Assembly: GCA_963971425.1 (NCBI GenBank)
Contig: OZ020514.1
Span: forward strand, 47,993,788 to 48,057,787
Origin: Bryoerythrophyllum caledonicum
Lineage: Eukaryota > Streptophyta > Bryopsida > Pottiales > Pottiaceae
Direction of reading: 5' to 3'
Length of the DNA stretch: 64,000 nucleotides
The notes under the pieces are model-generated. The model saw nothing but the letters and a program-made list of their open reading frames with translations, did no database searches and was not told the origin of the DNA. How positions within the stretch are numbered: the first letter of the stretch is position 1; each line of letters starts with the position of its first letter. The translations under genes were made by a program, and so were the position numbers. This document shows positions 34,785-44,545 of this stretch, piece by piece.

Positions 34785-36174
34785 ATGGACTACCCGGATC
34801 TACTCTTGGACGCACAGCCTGCGAGAGACACATGCGTTGTGTTACCTCCTACAGATTCAGCAGTGAATGAACCCTACGATTTTGAGGATCAAGGAATAAT
34901 AGATCAGGAAGGTCTTACGGACGGGCGAGGGATTCTAGAGGAGATCCGTGCTGATTCTCTCCCTAGTTTGGGAAGCAGACCATGGCAACTGTTGAGTCCC
35001 ACTCTTCTTTGGGGCCTTCGACGACGGTGGATGACTCTACGGCTCGAGCATCGGACAGTGGCGCAGTTATATCCGCTGCGGATGTATTAGCTAGCTTCGT
35101 TGCGGTTGTCCCCACAATGGAGACCGTCGATACTATTGCTTCGACGATCGCGCAAGAGGTACTTGCTGGCTTGTTAGAAGAGGCGAGTCAGGAAATATTG
35201 CCATTGAGCCCTGTGAAGCAGACTCCGACATTGATTACAGAGGAGAAGTTTAGCGACGTCCCTTAGACTTCCGTCAAAGACCAAGAGGCTCAGAGCTCCT
35301 GTGAAGCTAATTCTGGTCGCGACCAAGGACCACAAGGTATACCACTTCCCTCCGCTAATTCATGTAAAACTTTGGTCTTGATCGTAGGATCCTACGATCT
35401 TTGGATCCTCATCGTAGGATCCTACGATCCTCCCGTCCAACCATATCATTTATCCCACCAGCGTCCTTGTTCCTAACCACTATGTCTTCTGTAAACGTAT
35501 TGTGTATTCCAGTGTCTTACGTGAAATGACGGGCTGTTGTAGGAAACATATGTGCGGACATTGTAAAGATATCGCCTCTGACCAACAAGGTGAGATTGCC
35601 TCAATACACCGTTATCTTGGACTTGAACGGATTTCTCGTTCACATGAAGGATAATAACAGACAAAGTATCCCTAGACCCGGTAGTGCACAATTTCTGAAC
35701 ACCCTGAATGATCTGGCTACTGTTGTAGTATGGAGTTGCGCCGTCGAGAGAAACGTGCGTAAGATGCTGGAGAAAGTCCTCGGATCTGATATGATGGAGG
35801 GCATAGTAATCATGACACAGGATCATACGACAAGATCCTCTTTCCCAAGAGAGGAGAATAGAGATAAGCCCTACCTGCTTAAGGACGTTCAGAAAATCCC
35901 TACTATAGTTGATCACCCGGACCTGGACCTGACATTACTCATCGACGACAGCGCTGAGAAGAACCTTTTGAACGATGAGTTCAGTGCGGTTCACCCTGAA
36001 CCTTGGACAGGTGACATGAATGACAAGTTCCTCATTGACATCATGCTTCCCTGGTTAGGAAGGATGTTTAATTCCGGCCTTTCTGTGATTCAATATGTTC
36101 GTAATAATCCCCTTCCCGGATGTCCGTCTTCTACCATCTTTAGGACTTCAAAATTAACACAAAATATATATTAG
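34785..36174 (+). pseudogene. FCP1/SCP-like HAD phosphatase-like protein, first copy
   Basis: Exon 1 (34785-35336) is an acidic leader (MDYPDLLLDAQPARD) with a frame change near 34975 and a TAG at 35264. The intron 35337-35512 has a GTATAC donor and an ATTCCAG acceptor and carries two perfect palindromes; the join restores the frame. Exon 2 (35513-36174) has a TGA at 35527, then the phosphatase-like domain. It contains TVILDLNGFLVHMKDN (HAD motif I, normally DLDETLVH), VVVWSCAVERNVRKML (motif II region) and LTLLIDDSAEKN (motif IV), then a conserved PWLGRMF. FCP1-type enzymes use D-x-D-x-T/V; here the second Asp is Asn, so catalysis is doubtful. Known relatives dephosphorylate RNA polymerase II CTD or other serine phosphates. 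The role in a transposon is unknown. Confidence 0.6.
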
Positions 36175-36436
36175 GGTGTTCACGGTCATGGGACTCGAGA
36201 AAGAAGACATTTGTTTGACCACTCATTCATGTGGGTGGTGTTTGAAGTTAGAGTTTCTGTTGGACTCAACAATTTGTAAGAAACCTTGTTGTATGTAAAT
36301 AAATATTTTTTCACTATCATCTACTCAATGTCAATTTCCATTCTCTTGTACATCGTAGGATCCTGTGGTCATCCAGGTCATTGTAGCAGTTGATTTTGAT
36401 ATTGCTTACAAATGTTTTCGTTCTATATGTGCACAG

Positions 36437-37080
36437 CGTCCCCCCGAGACCTCAAGGAAAGTAATCACGGTTCTGTCAATGAACGGATTGCTTTGCTTCG
36501 AACAAGAATGCCACCCCACGACGTTTCAAGCTTGAGAACGTTATCGTGCGGCCTGGTCTCCTCGAGTTCTTCACAATACTTCTTAGGTACTTCAAAGTTG
36601 GTATATGGTCGTCTATGAATTTACCCCGCTTGAAGAAGGTTCTCAATTTTCTTCTACCTGAGGGCATCACGTCACGACTTCTTTTTTGTATGGACAAGAG
36701 CACTGTTCTAAGCCCGAGATGTATCCATACTGCGACAAGAATATATTCACATTATCAACTTACCAGAAGACGAAGCACATTTGCCTCCCTGGTCAAGTAA
36801 TGATGGTTGATGACCAACCAATGCGGCATGTCTTCAGCGGAAACTTTGCTTGTTACTTTCCGACACCCTGGCTAGGAGAAATGACTATACCTAACACGGT
36901 CGGTGTTATACTAAACATTGCGACAGCACTGATTCCGTTTATCCTCCCGCTGAGATCTTACGCATCGGTGAATCAATATCTCAGGGGGCACCCGATGGAG
37001 AAAAAGTTCCCTTGTAGACTGTTAGAAGGTTGGCACTATGACCGTGTTCTATACGGTCATGCTTATGAGAATCCATAATG
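36437..37080 (+). pseudogene. FCP1/SCP-like HAD phosphatase-like protein, second copy
   Basis: Starts after a probable acceptor (GTGCACAG). Blocks in several frames: KVITVLSMNGLLCFE (motif I, catalytic Asp lost), then RPGLLEFFTILLRYFKVGIW (the R-P-G/x-F region and motif II) and QVMMVDDQPMRHVF (motif IV), followed by PTPWLGEM. It has the same order as the gene just upstream (LLIDDSAEKN, PEPWTGDM), so this is a tandem paralogue, more diverged and broken by stops. A palindrome copy at 36352 lies between the two. The end is uncertain; another open frame runs to 37220. Confidence 0.5.
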
Positions 37081-37561
37081 TGATTGATTTTGAAGCCAGT
37101 GGTATGTTCCCAATTTATTATGTGAATAAAAATGGTGACTCACATGTTTATGCCTTCCATGTCCCTTACTATCTCGACGGTTATTACTACTTATATTCAG
37201 ACCATCATGTTCTTTTGTAGATTGGCAGCCTAAACAATCGTAGGATCCTATAGTCGTAAGCCTCTATCAATGTCTCAAATCTTCTCAGCACATATTCGTA
37301 TATGTTTACTAATCCAAATGCTTTCATGATTTGTATCGTAGGATCTTACTATATATGCCACGTATTCTGGTTTGCCACATGATACAACGTCGTCTGATGC
37401 TATTTTGAACTCTGTGATACAATTTCATATAGTATGAAGGGCAATTCATAGCAAAAGAAAATTTTTGTAGTCCTATTTCTTTGTTTATAGTTTAACATCG
37501 TACTATCCCACGATCTTCACTCCATATTGATTTTTGACTCTAAGTCCAGATATCCTCAAAT

Positions 37562-37585
37562 AGTCCAGATTTAGTTAAATGTGGC
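37562..37585 (-). repeat. Right terminal inverted repeat of the large element
   Basis: Reverse complement of the left end with one mismatch (T/C near position 18). A further AGTCCAGAT motif lies just inside at about 37545, echoing the same motif inside the left end. Confidence 0.75.
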
Positions 37586-37665
37586 ATATATAATATAAAA
37601 GGTTTGATTTGTACTTTGTATAAATAGTACAATTAGAATATAGTACAAATTATATAATTAGAATA

Positions 37666-37695
37666 CTAGTAGTTGGCGCTTGCTTTGCAACGCAT
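37666..37695 (-). mobile_element. Helitron 3' end (1 of 3)
   Basis: On the minus strand: a hairpin GCGTTGCAAAGCAAGCGC, then CAACTA, then CTAG followed by host T. This is the canonical Helitron terminus (hairpin about 10 bases before CTRR, inserted before T). Confidence 0.6.
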
Positions 37696-38421
37696 TAATT
37701 CAACCATTTTAATGTAGTTTCTATATCAAAAAATATTTCAAAAAAATGTAACAACAATCTACAAAAATATAACTATGTCTTTGAAACCTATGCATGAATC
37801 TTAATAATGTAATAGAATAGAATAGAGAAAATAAATAAGGTTTTAGATTTTTTGCATTTTAACATGGAATTTCAAAAATGTTATGAACGTCAAATTTGTG
37901 ATCAAGAGTTTCAAATTTATTTTGGATAAGCACAAATTGCACCACACAAATGCAAATTTCACACACCCACAAATTCAATATGGTATAATAAAGGAGGAAG
38001 GGTTATACCTAGTGTTGGTCTCGAATAACTCATTAGAGAGCATCTTTTGTACAGATATTTGTATAAATTTTATAAATTATCATATTTACAAAAAAATATC
38101 ACATTTACTTTTAAATGAATATATATACACTATATTAAAGCATATTATAAATTGTAGTGCTATAATTAGTTTATTTTGAATTAATATTATGTAAAAATTG
38201 TACTATTATTAAATCATGTGATACATATACTATATATCATTTGCTATATATAGTGGAAGTACAATGTATAAATATAGCACATATATTTCATGTGGTACAC
38301 ATATTGTATATCATTTGCTACATATAATAAGAATATTATATATGACACATATAATATATCATATTATATTGTAAATATGGTGTATGTTTTATACAACAAT
38401 GTATTTATTTTATAAATACTA

Positions 38422-38451
38422 CTAGGAATTGGCGCTTGCTTTGCAACGCAT
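38422..38451 (-). mobile_element. Helitron 3' end (2 of 3)
   Basis: The same hairpin GCGTTGCAAAGCAAGCGC, then CAATTC and CTAG before a T. It is nearly identical to the ends at 37666 and 38615. Confidence 0.6.
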
Positions 38452-38614
38452 TGTCTAACCACTTCACTGTAGTTTTTATTTTACAAACTATAAAAAGAAA
38501 AAGGTAACATGATTCACTACACGGTTGGCTGCAGCATTTTTATACTTCACTGCACAAATCACACTATAGTTTGCTGTGTGGTTCAATGTGCAAATTATGA
38601 TTTCAGTAATATAA

Positions 38615-38646
38615 CTAGTGGTTGGCACTTGCTTTGCTACGCATTA
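38615..38646 (-). mobile_element. Helitron 3' end (3 of 3), likely that of the RepHel element
   Basis: GCGTAGCAAAGCAAGTGCC hairpin, CAACCA, CTAG, then T on the minus strand. It is the end closest to the minus-strand RepHel gene (39.4-44.5 kb) and so the best candidate for its 3' terminus. Confidence 0.55.
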
Positions 38647-39394
38647 GTCCAATCATTCTAGTGTAGTTTTAGTATTGTAATTTATTTTTCAAAATTTCAT
38701 CCGGAGTCTGATTATCATCCGCTGCGAATATTTTTATCTGTTGCAAAAATTTCATCTGCAGTCTATTTTTCCATCCGCAAACTGGTTTTTCATCCGCATC
38801 TTGTTTTTCATCCGTTGCGTTGTTTTTCATCTGCTGCTTAAAAATTCATCCACTACGAGATTTTCCTTCCGCCGCACAAAATTTCATCCACAGTGGATGA
38901 AACTATTTTTTTGGCAGAATTAACTTAACTGCAAGTTGATAACTTCCAAAATATTCATTTTTTTTAATTCCAACTTCAGATTTGGGCTTTTTAGGTGCAT
39001 TTCATGTAGTAGGAAAGCAAAAAAATTATTACAAATGATTTGATAAGGTTGACATTTTTGAGTGTATAAAAAACGACCATTTTAGGGACTAAAATTTGGA
39101 GGTAGATTATGGGTAGAGAATATGTTCATCACATTCGCTTTCATGCATGTTTTTGTGTGTTTGATGTTGGTTTTGTTTTCCAATTTGTTATATATAGCGA
39201 TATTCATTTACAAGACATGTATGATGTCTCATTTGAAATCTCATTTGAAATAATAATATGATGATGGACACCAAAAGAATACAATTGGATGGAAGGAGAC
39301 GTCGCCAAAGCATGCATAAACCTTAAACATGGAGAGTTTGAATCAAACTTTTAACTTTTCCATCCACTTGTTTCAGGTGTAAATATTTAGAAGA

Positions 39395-42300
39395 ATTTTC
39401 TTGACAATGTCATGGAAAAACCTCACGATAACAGATGTTTTTCACCGTTCCCACGACTTCATTGTTGTCATTGGCAACCTTAATGTTTGCAGGATATCTA
39501 CCACGAGACAATGCCACATATAGTTGACCATGGCTAAATACTTCATTGCGAAGATAAATGCCAACTCGATCAAATCATTGGCCCTCCGATTTGTTGATTA
39601 TCATTGCAAAAGCGCCAGTGACAGGAAATTGTCTACAACAATGTGTGAATGGCAAGTGGCTATCATCGCAATGATGTGTGATTCTAGGAATTAATACCTC
39701 TTGGCTAGGATAGCGTCCATCTACAATTTCACATAGAAATACACTTGATGACACTTGCAAAAGACGCAAACGACTACCATTATACAAACCTTTTGCCGGA
39801 TTTAACCCCTAAAAGCCCAAGGCATTTTCCCACATGAAACACTCCAAAACTGCCATCATCAACAAGTGGCAACAAAATCTAACATTAAAGTCTAATTTTA
39901 GACTTTCAACCGTACAATCTTTAAATAGACACGTATATAAACTTACCATACAAATTTGGTTGCAATCCACCGCACGGATGTGAAGATTATAGCGTTTGAA
40001 GTGCAAAGAAAAAAAAAATTCCCCTTGCCCGGCAAGGTTAGCCTACTTTGACTAGGCATATCTTCTAGTTTTTACTTTGAAATGTAATAAAATCTTTTAC
40101 CAATATGACCTAAGTGTTGTTAGCTATTTGTGTGCAAAATTTGAGGTCAATTCAAGGGGTAATAGATGTAGAAATATACACTTTAGTGAAAGGGGGTACA
40201 AAATGATGACAATTACTACATAAGTGATATGAAATTGTTTGTTTCATACAAGTTGTTGCATTTGAGAATCCCAATGGTGGAAACTTTCAATTTATTTTTT
40301 CACTAATTTAAGAAAAAGAAACGACTAAAATTAGTAAAATCCATAATTTTCATGAATATATGGAATAAATAAAGCATTATGGGAAAGGGCAGTGCTTGAA
40401 ATTGGGTGGCCAATTTGTCCCGTTGTTGACCGCCCTCACAGCTAGACGGAAAGAGGGGGGGGGAAATATATATATATATATATATTTTTTAATTTTTTAG
40501 TGGCCGGCCCGCTTCTGGCGTGGGACGCTGGCAGGCCAGCTGACAACTAGTTGTTTGTTGTTTTTAAAAAAAATATTAATAACACTTTTAATAATTTTCA
40601 ATGTTTTTTCTACTTGGACTTCGTGCATAGAAGTCTGGATTCCTTTCCTCGCCCTTTTTGTCCCAAAATTTTGCCCCTTTTTTCTCCTCAAATTGCATTG
40701 GTTGACATGGCAGCCCCAATAGTCCACTCCCCATTTTGACCTTTGAAGGCTAATAACTTTTGAACCAAAAGTCCAAAATCATATTTGAAAAATTTCCCAT
40801 ATAGATTTCATCAAGGACAATGCAGTGTAAAATTTTCATAAGAATCGGAGTATATTTTTCACTCAAAGGTACATGCCCAAAATCCAAAACGTACGCCCCA
40901 AGTACACTTGGGCTTTTAGGGGTTAAGTTCCTTAGCAACATCAAATATTGGCCACATTTAAGACTTAACTGGTGAGGAGGCAAACCACTCATTTGTAATG
41001 AATTTAAAAACTCTATGGGATAATGATGGGCATGCTCATCATTCTCATGGACAAAATCAGCACTAAAACATTGATGCACATCACCATATATGCGATCAGT
41101 GATTCTTCGGTTGATTTCTTTGGCATCATCATTTCGGACATCCAAAACAACGTGCTCCAAAAAATCAACCGGATCATCAAAAATTGCATCAATGAGACCA
41201 ACTAAAGAATTTCCAGGAGCAACTAATTCTAGCGGTACATCTACCTTGGAACTGATTTTGCCCTCACCAATATCTATCAAAAGCGTTGAAAGTTTGGTTG
41301 ACTTTGCAAACGCATGTTAGTGGTCAAATAAAAATGTTGCATGTGTAGAAATAGATATGAATGTTGCAAGCAAGCCTGGACAGTTTGCTTGCAACCTCTA
41401 CGGACAACTACATGCAAAGTTTGACGAAAATCACCGCCATACAGAACGACAAGACCGCCATTTGGACTATCTATATTGCGTATTTCTTGCAAAGATTTGT
41501 CTATACCTTCAAACATAAAACGATGCCCAACACAAGCTTTGACCTAAGCTTTGACCTAATGTAGATTGGGCACTAATGCTACAAACTGATGCATCGTGCA
41601 ATTGTAATGGATAGCAAGAGAAGAATGTCTCGTTCACCCTTTATTCAAAAGGCATGCAGCAATTCCCCTTGTTGCCATTGCCATACACTTGACATTACGA
41701 CCACAACGATAACCTAATATGGTGTTATACAAAAAAGTCTTACATGTGCCACCAAGACCATCTACAAAGAAAAGCCGATTTGGAGAATCGGAATTTAAAG
41801 CGGCAGTGGTTACTACATTGAAAACAATGTTTTTCTCTTCATTGAACCTACCTACATCCTCTTCTAGAAAATTAATGTTTTGGTTATCAAATTCAACGTT
41901 GCCATTGGCATCATCGCCAACATCAACATTGTTTGGATAACCAAACTCATTCAATTCTTTGATATTAAAAAAAATCCGTGAGATGTTTATCTGATGATAA
42001 TAAATATTCTTCAATGAACAAAATTGCTTTGCAATAGCGATTTTGATCATTGCGCCAATCATCAGACATAGCATTAAGATGTGTCTTTAGTAAACTAAGA
42101 GGGTCTAGCGCTTGTCCAAACACAAGAAGTCTTGCAAACAGCCTCCAAATTTGTTTAGGCAGTGCAGTGACGGTTGCCTCTTGGAGACAATTTTCCCACT
42201 CATAATCATCCTATAAAAGTCCTTTTGCAATGCAAGGAGCTTTGTACGTTGGATGCACAATATCATGAAAACTAAGTAGGTCCTCAAATGAAGTTGGTGC

Positions 42301-44545
42301 CTCGACATGAGGCAACAACAGACGCAAGTAAAATACTTTGGTACTAATGGGAACCATATTTTTTCGACCAAAAACTTTTATCTTACGTTGTCTTCCTTTC
42401 CACATGTTATTCTTCACATCCCACTTGTAATGGAGTAGAAGATCTATATAACGAAGAAGCATATGATTGCCTTGATTGCCAAAAGAAATTATGGCACAAA
42501 TACGGCTACTGAGCTCAAAAAACTTGGTGAGTTTAGTCTCAACATTTTGATCAATCGCCAATTGTAAAGATGTTCCTTCCTCAAAAGTTACATGTTGTTG
42601 ACCGGGAAGGTGAACAGGTAAACGACAATTACTATGGCTTTTATTATTAGTTTCAAAACCGAAAAGCCTCCAACATGCTTCTTGGGCGGCCACATAGCGG
42701 CCCTCCAAGGAAATCCCTAATCTCATCTACAACTTCATCCGTTTCCACAACACCACGATCTGGACCTTTAAAAATATACTTGTGGAAATATTTGACAGTT
42801 TTTACCGAACTGCAAATTTCCACATTAATGTGACAATTAAACCGCCCTATCAAATATAGATTGTATAGCACAACCCATCAATTATCTATACGGACAATTT
42901 GTCCATGTACGCGTTTCTCAACATATTGACCTTGGTTTCGACGACGGTACAATGGTACAATACATGACCATCACCATCCACTTCGGTAGTATCTCGAGCT
43001 TGCATCGGATAGTCTTTTGTACATCTATTATCTTCCATGCATGGACAATTGGGATTGTCTAAACCATGTGGTCCATGCATCATGTGTTTGGCAACCGCGT
43101 CATACAATTCCGGTTGTCTATCTAAATGGAGAATCTTCGCGCATACTATCTTATCTACAAGGTCACAATCATTGACCTTCTCTTTCAACCAAAGAAGAAT
43201 GTGTGCATGAGGAAGACCACGTTTTTAAAACTCAATAGTGTAACAAAAAGCAATTGTCTCTCCCATGACATTCTTCCTTGTAATCTCATCCATCAACGCT
43301 CTTAACTAGAGCTCAAAAATATGCACGACAATATCTGCACGATTGGGAGGACTTTGACCTGGTTCAAGCTCATCAAGAATCTCAGGCCAATTTGGATTAC
43401 ATGTCATTGTTAGAAACAAATCAAGTTTTTCTAAAACTCTAACTAAAACCATACAGTCATAAAAGAGTTTTTGCATGTATCGGGGGGAACCAATGAATGT
43501 TGCAAGTAAGACAATGCGACGCCCAATGCGTGCCGTATTGTCTTCCTGCAAAGCATCCACGACACCCTCATAGCATTCTGCACAAAGTTCGTTCTGATGA
43601 TGATTAATGAAAAGCAAATTTACGTGTTCTACACGTAAATACTAATCCACTACATATTGTTGGAATAATCTACCAGCCATATGTAATACAATAGATTGTG
43701 GCCGCTTTTAAAGCAAATATTAGACATATGACTTCAAAACTACTCCACTATCTGCTTTAAAAGTCGGTGACCACCCACATCGTCCGTCAGGAAACAAAAA
43801 AGGATATAATAAAGCATCTTAAGCTGGAGGAATTTCTTTTATTCGTAAAAATGTCCACCATGTTGGTGAAGAACAATATCTCTACCAAAATTCATGTATT
43901 GTTCGTCAAGAATAATAGCAGCAACTTCTGGAACTACTTGGCGATTATAACGATGGGGATGTTCTCCAAAAAGAACTTCACCGGAGACACGAAGTCCCAT
44001 GTTTTGTCCCCTTTGAAGAATATCACGCGAAGACTTGAATCCACGAACCAACGCATTAATGGATTCTAAAACTTCTTGAATGTTGTTAACAATATCACGA
44101 TGAAAATCATCAATAATCTCCATACAACGATTTGTTTGTAAATCATCATCCAAGAAATAAATTTGTGCAAATCTAGCACCTTGGTATAAATCGAGTTGTA
44201 AATTTCCAATGTGATGACATAACTCTCCGTTTACACGAAAAGTATATACCCCTCTACCTTCAACTTGGCCAGACTAAAACTTACTTTGTATACTTGTAAA
44301 TGCAAAAGCTTGATTATACTTTCAAATGGATTTAAGAAACTCTCGAGATTTAGGTGTTGTGCCCATGTAAAGCTCATCGAGCGTTGGATGGACAATGGGG
44401 TGATTAATATGTTCATTGGTAATTTTGCCATTATAACAACAAATGGTATTTTTTTTTTAAAACAAAATGCCAAACATTTTGGACATTGAATGTACAGTAC
44501 ATTGATCCAACACTATGAACATTGACATCAACAAAATTATCAATG
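39395..44545 (-). pseudogene. Helitron RepHel (Rep nuclease plus Pif1-like helicase), decayed and interrupted
   Basis: Order on the minus strand: ICCYNGKI zinc-like start near 44430; VYTFRVNGELCHHIGNLQL near 44200; EVAAIILDEQY and RDIVLHQHGG near 43880. The Helitron_like_N core follows: YEGVVDALQ, GSPRYMQKLFYDCM and TCNPNWPEIL (43306-43617). The RCR HUH motif sits in GLPHAHILLWL (43200-43220) and the tyrosine region in VKYFHKYIFKG (about 42770). A linker leads to a Pif1-like helicase with Walker A GLGGTCKTFLYNT (about 41750), GGDFRQ (about 41430), PPHQLSLKCGQYLMLLRNL (about 40950) and FPVTGAFAMIINKSEGQ (about 39600). The Walker A glycine is replaced by Cys (GTCKT for GTGKT). Stops, frameshifts and a 1.1-kb insertion at 39806-40922 make it inactive. 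Family knowledge: RepHel drives rolling-circle transposition. Confidence 0.85.
39806..40922. mobile_element. piggyBac-type MITE in TTAA, inside the Helitron helicase
   Basis: The outer ends are perfect 13-bp inverted repeats, CCCCTAAAAGCCC and GGGCTTTTAGGGG, each bordered outside by TTAA. The helicase frame resumes across it: MLLRNL on one side, NPAKGLYNGSRL on the other. TTAA duplication and CCC-GGG ends are the hallmarks of piggyBac-type elements. There is no transposase gene. It includes an (AT)n run near 40470. Relatives lie at 48145-49089, 55658-56450 and 60598-60893. Confidence 0.85.

Larger units (their letters stand above)
19966..37514. repeat. Dispersed 18-bp palindrome ATCGTAGGATCCTACGAT, about 28 copies
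   Basis: Perfect copies start at 20351, 24031, 24086, 24196, 30085, 30353, 30435, 30585, 32074, 35381 and 35411. A self-complementary variant ATTGTAGGATCCTACAAT starts at 20486. Copies with one to several changes start at 19966, 20066, 22590, 23892, 24141, 29851, 29970, 30200, 30273, 32121, 33615, 34676, 36352, 37237, 37335 and 37497. Half sites occur near 20404, 28858 and 30490. All lie in introns, spacers or 5' regions of the element's genes. The strict two-fold symmetry and conservation beside diverged neighbours suggest binding sites for a dimeric protein; that is inference. Confidence 0.9.
19871..37585. mobile_element. 17.7-kb TIR element with palindrome array
   Basis: The left terminus (19871-19894) begins GCCACATTTAACTAAAT. 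The right terminus (37562-37585) is its reverse complement, 23 of 24 positions matching. Both are bordered by TATATAT, so the target duplication (TA or longer) cannot be fixed. The AT-rich satellite that flanks it is the same type on both sides. The inside is compositionally different, with GC-richer coding blocks. Minus-strand gene block: 20885-23889. Plus-strand blocks: 29571-34470, 34785-36174 and 36437-37080. The 24.2-28.75 kb centre is minisatellite. About 28 copies of an 18-bp palindrome lie between these ends and, by eye, nowhere else in the window. All genes carry stops or frameshifts, so this copy is probably dead. I know of no described element with this gene set, but no search was possible. 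Confidence 0.75.
37586..39390. other. AT-rich flank with Helitron ends and a CATCCGC microsatellite
   Basis: The right-hand continuation of the AT-rich satellite, three Helitron 3' ends listed separately, and a short array of TTTTTCATCCGC-like units at about 38700-38890. No gene is seen. The ORF at 37883-38179 is AT-rich and not supported. Confidence 0.5.

Noticed and set aside
19966-37514. BamHI-containing palindromes as cloning adapters or library artefacts, or as a CRISPR-like array
   Set aside because: Copies vary in sequence, sit at irregular distances inside introns and spacers of one element, and are absent elsewhere. They lack regular spacers and cas genes, and the genome is eukaryotic.
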